Of a stretch of DNA of 64,000 bases, positions 35,218-44,374 are shown piece after piece (the stretch's first letter is position 1; every line of letters begins with the position of its first letter). Below the pieces are notes generated by a model. That model saw nothing but the letters and a program-made list of their open reading frames with translations. It ran no database searches and was not told the origin of the DNA. Where the stretch lies: positions 620,001 through 684,000 of the forward strand of contig NZ_OY762614.1 of the NCBI RefSeq assembly GCF_963666145.1, read 5' to 3'. This DNA is from an uncultured Desulfobacter sp. GTDB lineage: Bacteria; Desulfobacterota; Desulfobacteria; Desulfobacterales; Desulfobacteraceae. The position numbers and the translations under genes were made by a program.

Positions 35218-36757
35218 AAAACAGCCGGTCAACATTTTAATGATTCTTGACGGATGGGGTATCAATGAATCGAAAACAGGCAATGCCGTGGCGGCTGCCC
35301 GTACCCCGTTTTTAGATATGCTTGCGGCAGATTTTCCAGGCACAACCCTTAAATGCTGCGGTGAAGCCGTGGGGCTTCCCGACGGCACCATGGGCAACTC
35401 CGAGGTCGGCCACATGAACATCGGGGCCGGCAGAATTGTGGCCCAGGATTTTGTGCGGATCAACACAGCCATCCGGGAAAACGCATTTGCCTCAACCCCG
35501 GCCCTTGTTTCAGTCATGGATAAGGTCAAGCAGGCCGGCAAAAGCCTTCATCTGTTAGGACTGCTGTCCAACGGCGGGGTCCACTCACACATCAACCACC
35601 TGTTTGCCTTAATCAAGATGGCAAAAGACAAAGGGGTTGCAAAAGTTTTTATCCATCCCATCATGGACGGCCGGGACACCTCTCCCACATCGGGCATTGA
35701 TTTTTTAAGACAGCTTGACCAAAAAATCCAGGAACTCGGCACAGGCAAGGTGGCCACCATGACCGGCCGGTTCTGGGCCATGGACCGGGATACCCGGTGG
35801 GAACGGGTAGAAAAGGCCTATGATCTTTATACCCAGGGCAAAGGTGTTGATGCATCGGACCTGAGTCCTGTCCAGGCCATCCAGGCCGCCTATGACAGAG
35901 ACGAAACCGATGAATTTATCAAGCCGGTGTGCTTCTGTCCTGGCAACGAGGGGCGTGTAGAAGACGGAGATGGTGTCATTTTTTTCAACTTCAGAGCCGA
36001 TCGGGCCAAGGAGATCACCCGGACGTTCACGGAAAAAAACTTTGGAGAATTCAAGCGCGCCGTAAACCCGGCCCTGTCTGATTTTGTGTGCATGACCCAG
36101 TATGATGAGCATTTTGACCTGCCCGCAGCATTTGGTCCCCAGCACCTGAACAACATTTTCGGCCAGATCCTGAGCGAACATAAGATTCCCCAGCTTCGCA
36201 TTGCAGAAACGGAAAAATACGCCCATGTCACCTACTTTTTCAACGGCGGCGATGAGGCTGTATTTGACGGAGAAGAGCGAATGCTTATCCCCTCCCCCCG
36301 GGATGTGGACACCTATGACCAGAAACCTGAAATGAGCGCCGGTAAATTGGCGGAAACTGCCTGTGAGCAGATTCGTTCGGGCAAATTTCAATTTGTGGTA
36401 CTCAACTTTGCCAATATGGACATGGTGGGACACACCGGCATATTTGATGCGGCGGTCAAGGCATGTGAAACCGTGGACAGCTGTGCAAAAAAAGTGGTGG
36501 AAGCCATCTGGGAAACCGGGGGCACAGCCTTTATCACTGCAGACCACGGCAACTCCGAACAGATGCTGGCCCCGGACGGATCACCCCATACGGCCCACAC
36601 CTTAAATCCGGTCAGGTTTATTGTTGCATCCAAATCCGCCCCGGCCATGACACTTTTGGACGGTAAACTCGGAGATATTGCACCAACCATACTCAAGGTG
36701 ATCGGCATAGCTCAGCCTTCGGAAATGACAGGCCAATGCCTGATTCAAGAAAAATAA
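35207..36757 (+). CDS. gpmI: 2,3-bisphosphoglycerate-independent phosphoglycerate mutase
   Basis: A 516-residue metalloenzyme interconverting 3- and 2-phosphoglycerate, the step next to enolase. MILDGWGINESKTGNAV is the N-terminal metal site; LPDGTMGNSEVGHMNIGAG carries the phosphorylated Ser; IMDGRDTSPTSG, FFNFRADRAKEITR, ADHGNSEQM and PHTAHTLNPV follow. The longer frame from GTG 35165 is rejected because GGAGG (35196-35200) sits 6 nt before ATG 35207. Confidence 0.96.
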   Translation: MGSEKQPVNILMILDGWGINESKTGNAVAAARTPFLDMLAADFPGTTLKCCGEAVGLPDGTMGNSEVGHMNIGAGRIVAQDFVRINTAIRENAFASTPALVSVMDKVKQAGKSLHLLGLLSNGGVHSHINHLFALIKMAKDKGVAKVFIHPIMDGRDTSPTSGIDFLRQLDQKIQELGTGKVATMTGRFWAMDRDTRWERVEKAYDLYTQGKGVDASDLSPVQAIQAAYDRDETDEFIKPVCFCPGNEGRVEDGDGVIFFNFRADRAKEITRTFTEKNFGEFKRAVNPALSDFVCMTQYDEHFDLPAAFGPQHLNNIFGQILSEHKIPQLRIAETEKYAHVTYFFNGGDEAVFDGEERMLIPSPRDVDTYDQKPEMSAGKLAETACEQIRSGKFQFVVLNFANMDMVGHTGIFDAAVKACETVDSCAKKVVEAIWETGGTAFITADHGNSEQMLAPDGSPHTAHTLNPVRFIVASKSAPAMTLLDGKLGDIAPTILKVIGIAQPSEMTGQCLIQEK

Positions 36758-36799
36758 GGCGATATTATTAACTTTTTTCAATTTTGCAGTGAATAAATT

Positions 36800-37312
36800 A
36801 TGATACTTGATCAAGTTACCGACTATATTACCGGCAAAGAGATAGACAATGTCGGCGCTGAAGCCAGCCGTCAGATTTTTGAGAAATTTTTGGTGGAGAC
36901 CAAAGGATACGACAAATCAAACGTTCTTGTGGATGTTCCTTTGACTGTCCAGTTCAAGGGCGAAGACTATCCTTCTGTAATTGATTTGATTGTGAATGTG
37001 GAAGACCGGCCCTTTATGGCCGTTACCTGTGTGGCAGGATCCATTGGATCATATGAAAGGGAAATTCTGGCCGGTGCCAGACTGGTTTATGACGATATCG
37101 TGCCCTTTGCCGTGTCCACCGATGCCAGGAACGTCATCATTAAAGATACCCGCACCGGAGAGACCATAGGCCAGGGGCTTGATGCGATCCCAGATCATTC
37201 CCAGGCCCGGGAAATGCTCAAAAAAATTGATCCCACCCCCCTTGATCCGGCAAAGAGAAGCGGGGAAATGATTATATACAGATCGTTTAATCTGGAAAAG
37301 GTCAACAAATAA
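36800..37312 (+). CDS. Orphan HSDR_N-like protein (type I restriction R-subunit N-terminal domain family)
   Basis: A 170-residue soluble protein. GAEASRQIFEKFLVETKGYD, then YPSVIDLIVNVEDRPFMAVTC, suggest the PD-(D/E)xK-like fold of HSDR_N_2 proteins; D in SVIDL and the following acidic position could be active-site residues, but the canonical ExK is not clear (VTC at the expected place). There is no helicase, methylase or specificity gene nearby, so it is not a restriction system. It follows gpmI by 42 nt. The function is unknown. Confidence 0.6.
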   Translation: MILDQVTDYITGKEIDNVGAEASRQIFEKFLVETKGYDKSNVLVDVPLTVQFKGEDYPSVIDLIVNVEDRPFMAVTCVAGSIGSYEREILAGARLVYDDIVPFAVSTDARNVIIKDTRTGETIGQGLDAIPDHSQAREMLKKIDPTPLDPAKRSGEMIIYRSFNLEKVNK

Positions 37313-37337
37313 CACCAAACGTTGATTCAATCAAGCA

Positions 37338-37373
37338 GGGTTCGAATTTCGAGAGTGGGTAAAATTCAAACCC
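37338..37373. terminator. Hairpin between convergent genes
   Basis: GGGTTCGAATTT (37338-37349) pairs with AAATTCAAACCC (37362-37373), 12 positions with one mismatch. No strong T-run on either side; it probably ends the rplU-HSDR_N run. Confidence 0.45.
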
Positions 37374-37435
37374 TTCAAGTTCAATGCGTCACGCTATTTG
37401 CGTGTTTCAATAATATACCGGCACACCTTGCCGTG

Positions 37436-38113
37436 TTATGCCCTTGGCACATCCTTGCCGCAATGTTTACACACAGAAGCCCGATTTTTGATAATCTCAG
37501 CGCAGAAAGGGCATTCCCGGGTGAAATGGCGTTCATGAAGCTGTTCAATTGCCTTTTGCACGCCTTCTTGTAGTACCGGGGTGGGAAACTTATGATTGAT
37601 CAGGTGCTCCACAGCCGTGGCATCACCCAATTCGCCCACCATTTCTGCAGCTTTCAGTCTTGCCTTGGGCGGAATATTGGGATCCAGGCAGATCTTTAGA
37701 ATCTCATCCCAGTCTTTGGACATATAATAATCCGTGAGAATGGAGAAGGTCTGTTTCAACAGCTCTCTTTGGGCCTGTTCCGCCACAAGCGCTGCATCAT
37801 CCATCACAGACCCTTTACCGCCAATGGGACTGAACACGGGCATATACTCAAAATGGTCGGCGCCCGGTTCACAAAAACACCGGTAAGAGGCAGGTGCTTC
37901 CATGGATTCCATCAAATGCTCCCATCCCGCCCGGTAGGAAGGACACTGGTCGTTAAAACAGACAAACAGATAAGGGGTCTGCCACCCGAGACCATCGGAA
38001 AAGTTGATGGGCGGAATTTCCCAGAGCGTCATCGCCTCATCGCAATGGGGGCAATGGGGCTTGTCCATTTTTATATATTTTTCAAGCAGTTCTTCTTTTG
38101 TTTCAAATGCCAT
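37436..38113 (-). CDS. Zinc-ribbon protein with helical middle region
   Basis: A 225-residue soluble protein with two metal-binding ends. The N-terminus has CPHCDEAM with later FVCFNDQCPSY; the C-terminus has CPFCAEIIKNRASVCKHCG, a double-CxxC zinc ribbon. The middle (about 110-195) is helical and HEAT-like: KDWDEILKICLDPNIPPKA and LKAAEMVGELGDATAVEHL. It lies downstream of the carboxylase genes on the same strand but is separated by a strong hairpin. I do not recognise a characterised homologue. Confidence 0.6.
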   Translation of the reverse strand: MAFETKEELLEKYIKMDKPHCPHCDEAMTLWEIPPINFSDGLGWQTPYLFVCFNDQCPSYRAGWEHLMESMEAPASYRCFCEPGADHFEYMPVFSPIGGKGSVMDDAALVAEQAQRELLKQTFSILTDYYMSKDWDEILKICLDPNIPPKARLKAAEMVGELGDATAVEHLINHKFPTPVLQEGVQKAIEQLHERHFTRECPFCAEIIKNRASVCKHCGKDVPRA

Positions 38114-38173
38114 TGTATTCTCCTTATAATAGTTGTGCCAGATTTCGAGCCCGCAGCACCTATCATAATAAGC

Positions 38174-38205
38174 ACAGAGGGATGGTTGTCAAACCATCCC
38201 TCTGT
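38174..38205 (-). terminator. Long hairpin after the carboxylase gene set
   Basis: A perfect 14-bp stem (38174-38187 with 38192-38205; arms ACAGAGGGATGGTT and its complement) with a 4-nt loop, 22 nt beyond the 3' end of the carboxyltransferase gene. The T-run on the minus strand is poor. Confidence 0.65.
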
Positions 38206-38227
38206 TGTGTTTCAAGTAATTGTGAGC

Positions 38228-40246
38228 TTATTCTATGGTTGCCAGCACATCATCCTTGGCCACAGAATCGCCGGGTTTAAAGTTGATGGCGGTGATGGTT
38301 CCGTCGGCTGTTGCCGGAAGAATATTTTCCATCTTCATGGCCTCAATCACCACAACGGTATCTCCGGCACTCACCGTATCGCCCACATTCTTCGCATACT
38401 TGACGATCACGCCGGGCATGGGTGCCAGCACAGGCGTTCTGGAATCGGAAGCTGCTGCAGGCTTGGGGGCAGGCCTTGGTGCCGCAGGTTTTGCCGGTGC
38501 AGGTTTTGGCGCCGGAGCTGCTGATACCGCCGGGACTGCCGGTGCAGCAGGTGCCGGGGGCACAATAGGGGCAGCCCCGGCAAGGGCCGCATAGGAGATC
38601 ACAGGCGAACCGCCCACTTCATCCACCCCGACCTCAAAGCATTCACCATCCACAAATACATTAAAGGTTCTGGCAAATTCGCTTTTTTCGGGAAGATCTG
38701 CAGCCGGTTCAATGAGTTTGCCGGCCTTGGCCTTTTTAATCATCTCTTCCTGTTTTTTAACATCTTCCAGGGTAATGGGTTTAACAGTCTCGGGTACCTG
38801 TTCCTTGCCGTATTTCTGCATCAGGTATTTTTTACCGGTTACGGGGAACAAGGCACAAAGGATAAGATCTTCCTCATCCACGGCCAGATCACCGATCTCT
38901 TCCCTGGCTTTTTCAAGTTCCGGTGTCAACACCTCAGCCGGGCGGCAGGTGATGGGTTCCTGCCCCCTTTCATAGTCTTTGAGCGCTTTTTTCTGCAGTT
39001 CAGCGTCAATGGGGGCTGCTGTTTTGCCATACAAGCCGTAGCACAGATCCTTGACCTTGTCCGTGATCATCTTGTAGCGCTCTTCCTTGGTATCAAAAAG
39101 CACATTGTTCACGGTCTGGGTGCCCACAATCCGGCTGGTGGGGGTCACAAGGGGAATCTGGCCCAACTCTTTTCTGACCCTGGGCAGTTCTTTGTACACC
39201 TCATCAATTTTATCCAGGGCATCCATTTCCCGAAGCTGTTTAATGAGGTTGGCACGCATGAAGTCCGGAGCCTGATTGAGAAGCACATCAATATCAATCA
39301 GGGAGACCCGGCTGTCATCCAACAGGTGTTTATATTTGGGAATCACCTCTTTTTCCAGGGTTTCATTGATCCGGGTCAGGGCATTGATATCAAACCCCGT
39401 ATCGCGGTCGGTGCCCAGAAGACTCATGACAAAGGGCTCAAGGGCCGCATGGGATGTTCTGTAGGCATAAGGGGTCATGCAGGTATCAATGATATCAACC
39501 CCGGCCTCCACCGCCTTGAGATGGGTCATGGGCGACATACCCGAGGTAAAATGGGAGTGCAGGTGGATCGGGGGCTTCACTTCCGCCTTAAGGGCCTTGA
39601 CCAGCTCAAAGGCGTCATAGGGCGCCATCAGGCCTGCCACATCCTTGATGCAGATGGAGTCGGCACCCATATCTTCAAGGGCTTTGGCCTTTTTCACATA
39701 GTATTCCAGGTTATAGATCCCTTTTCCCAGACGGGGTTCTGTCAGGGTATAGCAGATGCAGCCCTGGAAATGCGCACCGCACTCTTTAATTACAGGCACC
39801 ACGGTTTCAAAGTTTCTGTAATCATTGAGCGCATCAAAGGTCCTGAAAATATCCAGCCCGTTTTCCGCGGTCTTTTTAACAAACAGTTCGGCCAGATCAT
39901 CGGCATAGTTGCGGTACCCCACAAGCTTCTGGCCGCGCAGCAGCATGGAGATCGGTGTTTTCTTGAAATACCGCTTCAGGGTGCGAAGCCGCTGCCAGGG
40001 ATCTTCATTGAGATACCGGTGCATCGCATGAAAAGAGTGACCGCCCCATACCTCCACCGCCCAGAACCCGATTTCATCCATCTGCTCTGCCACAGGGATC
40101 ATATCTTCGGTGCGCCCCCGGGTGGCAAACAATGACTGATGGCCGTCCCGCAGGGAGAGGTCCTGAATTTTCAGGGGATTTTTTGCCTTGGGTCGCGTTT
40201 GGGAATAATCCATCTCAACCATTTTAACTTCATTGTGATCGGTCAT
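38228..40246 (-). CDS. Biotin-containing carboxyltransferase: pyruvate carboxylase subunit B / oxaloacetate decarboxylase alpha / transcarboxylase 5S type
   Basis: A 672-residue cytoplasmic protein that moves CO2 between biotin and pyruvate/oxaloacetate. The HMGL-like barrel (about 25-300) has SLRDGHQSLFATRGRTEDM and CIKDVAGLMAPYDAFELVKA. The conserved PYC/OADA domain follows (about 310-500). Residues about 555-600 form an Ala/Pro-rich hinge, and the last 70 residues are a biotinyl domain with EAMKMEN, Lys638 being biotinylated. It is the third gene of a leftward set with a carboxyltransferase beta subunit and a 70-residue protein. This set, with no biotin carboxylase in the window, fits methylmalonyl-CoA:pyruvate transcarboxylase, but a pyruvate carboxylase or decarboxylase is possible. 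Confidence 0.88.
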   Translation of the reverse strand: MTDHNEVKMVEMDYSQTRPKAKNPLKIQDLSLRDGHQSLFATRGRTEDMIPVAEQMDEIGFWAVEVWGGHSFHAMHRYLNEDPWQRLRTLKRYFKKTPISMLLRGQKLVGYRNYADDLAELFVKKTAENGLDIFRTFDALNDYRNFETVVPVIKECGAHFQGCICYTLTEPRLGKGIYNLEYYVKKAKALEDMGADSICIKDVAGLMAPYDAFELVKALKAEVKPPIHLHSHFTSGMSPMTHLKAVEAGVDIIDTCMTPYAYRTSHAALEPFVMSLLGTDRDTGFDINALTRINETLEKEVIPKYKHLLDDSRVSLIDIDVLLNQAPDFMRANLIKQLREMDALDKIDEVYKELPRVRKELGQIPLVTPTSRIVGTQTVNNVLFDTKEERYKMITDKVKDLCYGLYGKTAAPIDAELQKKALKDYERGQEPITCRPAEVLTPELEKAREEIGDLAVDEEDLILCALFPVTGKKYLMQKYGKEQVPETVKPITLEDVKKQEEMIKKAKAGKLIEPAADLPEKSEFARTFNVFVDGECFEVGVDEVGGSPVISYAALAGAAPIVPPAPAAPAVPAVSAAPAPKPAPAKPAAPRPAPKPAAASDSRTPVLAPMPGVIVKYAKNVGDTVSAGDTVVVIEAMKMENILPATADGTITAINFKPGDSVAKDDVLATIE

Positions 40247-40276
40247 AATATCCTACATATAATTTCTTTTATTTTA

Positions 40277-40489
40277 TCATTTAACCATTCTTTGCCGTAT
40301 CATCGCATTGGCATTCATAATCGCCTGCCGGCCGGAAAGGCCCCAAAGGTTCATCTGCCCCAGAGGGGCTAAAGATCTGGCAGCGGCCTCGGCAGCCTGA
40401 CGTTGCATGGCGGCAACGGCAGCTTCCTCTTCGGATTTAATGTACATCTGAACAGCAGCCATGGCAGCAGCCAATCTTTTATTTTGCAT
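40277..40489 (-). CDS. Small soluble subunit of the carboxylase/transcarboxylase set
   Basis: A 70-residue protein starting at ATG 40489 with GGAGA upstream; the longer frame upstream has no support. It is Ala-rich and helical (AAVQMYIKSEEEAAVAAMQR) and ends LWGLSGRQAIMNANAMIRQR. The W-x3-GRQ-x2-M ending recalls the C-terminus of small subunits of biotin-dependent decarboxylases (OadG / Mmd delta type), but the usual N-terminal membrane helix is missing. It sits between the beta subunit (37 nt) and the biotin subunit (30 nt), so it is almost surely a partner of both. The assembly role is inference. Confidence 0.6.
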   Translation of the reverse strand: MQNKRLAAAMAAVQMYIKSEEEAAVAAMQRQAAEAAARSLAPLGQMNLWGLSGRQAIMNANAMIRQRMVK

Positions 40490-40526
40490 GAAAAGGTCTC
40501 CTTGGCTTTTTATTGTGTTAGGGGCC

Positions 40527-42080
40527 TTACACCGGAATATTTCCGTGTTTCTTGGCCGGCCTGAATTCGCGTTTGGTGACAACGGCCTCCAGGGCATCAA
40601 TGAGCCTTGGCCGGGTTTCACTGGGCACGATCACCGCATCCACATATCCCCTTGCTGCGGCGCAATAGGGATTGGAAAACTGGGTGTTATACGCCTCGAT
40701 TTTTTGCTTGCGCATGGCGGCCGGGTCTTCGGAATTTTTAATCTCCCTTGCGTGGATAACATTGGCCGCACCTTCGGCCCCCATGACCGCAACCTCGGCC
40801 ATGGGCCAGGCAAAGGCCATGTCCGCACCCAGGTGCTTGGAGCACATGGCGATATATGATCCGCCGTAATCCTTTCTTGTGATCAGCAGCAGCTTGGGCA
40901 CGGTGGCCTCGGCGTAACACCATAACAGTTTTGCCCCGTGCCGGATGACGCCGCCCCACTCCTGGTGGGAACCGGGCAGATACCCCGGCACATCGGCGAT
41001 GGTGAGCAAAGGGATGTTAAAGGCATCACAGAACCGGATAAACCGGGTAGCCTTGTCTGACGCATCAATATCCAGGCAGCCGGCCATGACCATGGGCTGG
41101 TTGGCAATAATGCCGATGGGCCGTCCGTTCAACCGTGCAAAGCAGATCACGATATTTCTGGCAAAATACTGGTGGGGTTCAAAAAAGTAACCATCGTCCA
41201 CGATGGCCGCAATAACCTGTTTGACATCATAGGCCTGGTTGGATTTATCCGGAATAATGGTGTCAAGGATCGGGGACATGCGATGGGGGGAATCGTCCGT
41301 GGGTTTGATCGGGGGATCTTCCATATTATTGGACGGCAGAAAGGCTAAAAGTTGCTTGATCTGTTCAATGCAGTCCTCGTCGGATTCACAGGCAAACTGG
41401 GCCACCCCGGATTTTTCGTTGTGGGTCATGGCACCGCCAAGGGCCTCAAATGAAATCTCCTCGCCGGTGACCGCCTTGATAACATTGGGACCGGTGATGA
41501 ACATATACGAGGACTCTTTGACCATAAAGATAAAATCGGTCATGGCAGGTGAATAGACCGCCCCACCTGCCGTGGGCCCCATGATGGCCGAAATTTGAGG
41601 GATCACACCGGACGCCGCAGAATTGCGAAAAAAAATTTCGCCGTAACCGGACAAGGCGTCAATGCCCTCCTGGATCCGGGCGCCTCCGGAATCATTCATG
41701 CCGATCACAGGGGCCCCGGCTTTGAGGCCTAAGTCCATGACCTTACAGATCTTTTTGGCCTGCATTTCGCCCAGCGATCCGGCGGCAGCCGTAAAATCCT
41801 GGGCATAGGCAAAAACCAGACGGCCGTTTACCTTTCCGTGTCCGGTGATCACACCGTCTGCGGGAATTTCTTTGGTTTCCATGCCGAAATTTGTGCACCG
41901 GTGGGTGACGAACATGTCCAGTTCCCTGAACGTGCCGGCATCAAACAGCAGGTTAAGACGCTGCCTGGCATTCAAAACGCCTTTGTCACGCCGTTTGGCC
42001 AAAGCTTTTTCACCGCCCATGGCCTTGATATGTTTCTCTTTTTGCCTTAATTCCTGAATTTTGTCGGAAATGACTCCCAT
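40527..42080 (-). CDS. Acyl-CoA carboxylase carboxyltransferase beta subunit (methylmalonyl-CoA / propionyl-CoA type; transcarboxylase 12S)
   Basis: A 517-residue crotonase-fold carboxyltransferase acting on propionyl-CoA/methylmalonyl-CoA. The N-terminal half has KGVLNARQRLNLLFDAGTFREL and GMNDSGGARIQEGIDALSGY; GPTAGGAVYSPAMTDFIFMV follows. The C-terminal half has PGYLPGSHQEWGGVIRHGAKL and the typical ending KKHGNIPV of the PccB/MmdA group. It is the first gene of the leftward set. Together with the downstream biotin protein it would exchange CO2 between methylmalonyl-CoA and pyruvate, useful for propionate or succinate metabolism. Confidence 0.93.
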   Translation of the reverse strand: MGVISDKIQELRQKEKHIKAMGGEKALAKRRDKGVLNARQRLNLLFDAGTFRELDMFVTHRCTNFGMETKEIPADGVITGHGKVNGRLVFAYAQDFTAAAGSLGEMQAKKICKVMDLGLKAGAPVIGMNDSGGARIQEGIDALSGYGEIFFRNSAASGVIPQISAIMGPTAGGAVYSPAMTDFIFMVKESSYMFITGPNVIKAVTGEEISFEALGGAMTHNEKSGVAQFACESDEDCIEQIKQLLAFLPSNNMEDPPIKPTDDSPHRMSPILDTIIPDKSNQAYDVKQVIAAIVDDGYFFEPHQYFARNIVICFARLNGRPIGIIANQPMVMAGCLDIDASDKATRFIRFCDAFNIPLLTIADVPGYLPGSHQEWGGVIRHGAKLLWCYAEATVPKLLLITRKDYGGSYIAMCSKHLGADMAFAWPMAEVAVMGAEGAANVIHAREIKNSEDPAAMRKQKIEAYNTQFSNPYCAAARGYVDAVIVPSETRPRLIDALEAVVTKREFRPAKKHGNIPV

Positions 42081-42178
42081 AATTCACATTTCTTTTTTAA
42101 TTTATATAGTTATAGAATGGATTTGTTTATTTCTGTTGTTCTTGAATGTATTACACCTTAGGAACCTGCATTAACACA

Positions 42179-42928
42179 TCACGGCTCCAGTGTAAATCGC
42201 CATGCGCAAAACCATGTTTCAGGATGGGGGTCCGGGGGACACCCGATACATTCGGTTTTAATTCTTTCATCAACGCCTTCGGCAAAACGGGCGTACTCGA
42301 CAAGCCCGCCTGATTTGCAGGGGTAATCGTCCAGGTTCTTGCGCATCCTTGCCCGCTGGACCCTGCATTCGTTCATCTGAAACACAAAACTGGTTTCAGT
42401 TTCTTCCACAATGCTCTGCTCGTTGATAAATGCGTACATCCTGAAGTTCAAGGCGCGTTTAAGCCCATCAAGTCCCGGATAATTTCCCAGTCCCAGAATA
42501 TTTTTGATGCGGTGGGCTTCAAAGGGTGAAAACCGGGCCCAGCAGGAGTCATTGCACCGTTTGGCATCGTTCATGCCGTGGACAAACTCCACGGCCTGGA
42601 ACCAGACACCGTCGTTGGCCAGCCATGCTTTTCCCACGGCTGCCATCAGTTTTTCGGTTGTGTCGTCATCCAGTGACATCAATGCTTTGGGCATACCCTG
42701 TTCCAGTTCAAACCCCAGGGTGCGGGACAGATGTTTCATCAGAATGGAAATCGAAGATTGTGTGGCCGTATCCAGTGCCGCAAGCGCCTTTTCCATGCCC
42801 ATCTGGTGCTGAACCTCGTTGAACCAGAGGCCGTAATGTACAACAATACGGGTGAACATGTCGATCAGCTGTTTTTTCTGCATGTCAGGGGTAAGGTCCT
42901 GGGCTTGGAACGGAGTGGAATCGTTCAT
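42179..42928 (-). CDS. DUF6125-like cytosolic protein
   Basis: A 249-residue soluble protein with no signal or membrane segment. The second half carries MNECRVQRARMRKNLDDYPC, then KSGGLVEYARFAEGVD and KTECIGCPPDP, a conserved Cys-containing pattern that I associate with DUF6125 and the L-2-amino-thiazoline-4-carboxylate hydrolase-like fold. The activity is unknown. It is on the same strand as the carboxylase genes, 98 nt upstream of the beta subunit; a functional link is possible but unproven. Confidence 0.6.
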   Translation of the reverse strand: MNDSTPFQAQDLTPDMQKKQLIDMFTRIVVHYGLWFNEVQHQMGMEKALAALDTATQSSISILMKHLSRTLGFELEQGMPKALMSLDDDTTEKLMAAVGKAWLANDGVWFQAVEFVHGMNDAKRCNDSCWARFSPFEAHRIKNILGLGNYPGLDGLKRALNFRMYAFINEQSIVEETETSFVFQMNECRVQRARMRKNLDDYPCKSGGLVEYARFAEGVDERIKTECIGCPPDPHPETWFCAWRFTLEP

Positions 42929-43218
42929 GAATCGTCCTCCTTGATTTACGTTTGCCCCACAAATTACTCAAAGTATTTCCCGGTGTCAAGACGCATTGTT
43001 TCCAAGGCGCGTACCCCAATACAGCGCGTTTCAACAAATTTGATCTTTTTATTTTAACAATAAAAACGCGAAGTTCATGAAGATATCAGCTACTTAAACT
43101 TTGTGCCCTTGGAAACCGTCATGGTCCGTTAAAGGCTAAAACCCATTGGGGATTTACATTACTTTTACATCCCAAAGGTCTCAATCCCTATGAAAGGCCC
43201 ATGAATCCATCTGTTCAG

Positions 43219-44064
43219 TTACTCTATGAGTTCACGAAACGCCTTCAGATCTTTTTTTGAATAGTGAAAAAAACGGTCATGGACATTGTCGGCAAAGGTT
43301 TCAAATTCCTCGTACCCTGCCCTGTCCAGGGAGGCAGAATAGAGATTCACCACCAGGTCATGGGCAATATAATCTTCACTGACCTCGATGAATCCTTCAT
43401 CCCGGGTCCAGGTGGCCTTTGAAGCCTTTCCCCGGGACACCACACCGGATACGGCATGGCACCGATCCACGATCACGGACAAAAACCGCTCTTTTTTCTC
43501 GGCCATATACCGCTTAAGTCTGCGGTGGGGAACCAGATCTTCATAGACGTTTTGGGGGCCGAAATAGATACCGCGAAGCATCACCCCCCGGTCAAGGGCG
43601 GCATCCAGTTCCCCGGTCAGTGCACAAAGTTCCTCATCCCAGATGGACAGGGCAATGCGCTCCTGGGCCCCCTTGATCAGAACAGACAGAAAAGAGAGGA
43701 TATTGTCCCGCCCCTGGATCACCACCAGCTGGTTGTCCTGTTTGGGTTCCCGGTAAAGCCGGCCAGCGTACTCGGTCAAATCCTGAAAAATCCCCTGAAA
43801 CCTAGATCGAAGCTTTTTGATAAAAATTTCAGGGTCCATTGGGGTATAGGCCTTTGACTTGCCATCATCCTGTTCAAAGACCATCTGCTTGCCGATCAGG
43901 CTTTTAAGCACCTCATAAATCCGGGACCGGGGGATCCCCGAGGCTTTGCTCAGGGCATAACCGTTCAGGGGATACTCTTCCAGAAGTGCCAGATAGGCTT
44001 TGCATTCGTAAACCGAAAACCCCAGGGCTTTCATATGATCGGTGATCTGTTCTGTTTTATCCAT
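43219..44064 (-). CDS. TrmB family transcriptional regulator
   Basis: A 281-residue regulator. The N-terminal winged helix has ALGFSVYECKAYLALLEEYP and GYALSKASGIPRSRIYEVLKSL, typical of TrmB. Residues about 110-260 resemble the PLD-like effector domain found in many bacterial TrmB proteins. It starts 4 nt after azlD and is the last gene of azlC-azlD-trmB, suggesting it senses an amino acid and regulates its own operon. Confidence 0.85.
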   Translation of the reverse strand: MDKTEQITDHMKALGFSVYECKAYLALLEEYPLNGYALSKASGIPRSRIYEVLKSLIGKQMVFEQDDGKSKAYTPMDPEIFIKKLRSRFQGIFQDLTEYAGRLYREPKQDNQLVVIQGRDNILSFLSVLIKGAQERIALSIWDEELCALTGELDAALDRGVMLRGIYFGPQNVYEDLVPHRRLKRYMAEKKERFLSVIVDRCHAVSGVVSRGKASKATWTRDEGFIEVSEDYIAHDLVVNLYSASLDRAGYEEFETFADNVHDRFFHYSKKDLKAFRELIE

Positions 44065-44068
44065 AATA

Positions 44069-44374
44069 TTAAAGGCTCAATAAAAGCCAGGATACGGCCA
44101 CGGACCCTAACACCGGAACGATGATGCCGCCTCTAAAAAGGCCGTAAACCAGTGTAAATCCCATGCCCGCGATACCGGCCCAGGGCAGATCGGGTGTCGC
44201 AGTAAAAACGCCGGGAACAATCAGTGCGCCGATGGCCGCCACAGGGATGCACTTTAGAAAAGCATCCAGACGGGCGGGTATCCGGGCAGTTCTAAAAAAA
44301 AGAAACGGAGCCAGGCGCGGACCATATGTAACAGCGGCCATACCTAAAATCAGAGGAATCAGACTTCTATCCAT
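44069..44374 (-). CDS. azlD: AzlD family branched-chain amino acid exporter subunit
   Basis: A 101-residue membrane protein with three to four hydrophobic helices (LIPLILGMAAVTYGPRLAPF, FLKCIPVAAIGALIVPGVF), the small partner of AzlC. YGPRLAP and KCIPVAAIGALIVP match the family. It overlaps azlC by 8 nt. Confidence 0.88.
   Translation of the reverse strand: MDRSLIPLILGMAAVTYGPRLAPFLFFRTARIPARLDAFLKCIPVAAIGALIVPGVFTATPDLPWAGIAGMGFTLVYGLFRGGIIVPVLGSVAVSWLLLSL

Noticed and set aside
36800..37312. Type I restriction system
   Set aside because: Only an N-terminal-like domain is present; there is no helicase, methylase or specificity gene within the window.
39326..40135. 269-codon frame opposite the biotin carboxyltransferase gene
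   Set aside because: Complement shadow of a conserved enzyme; no independent support.
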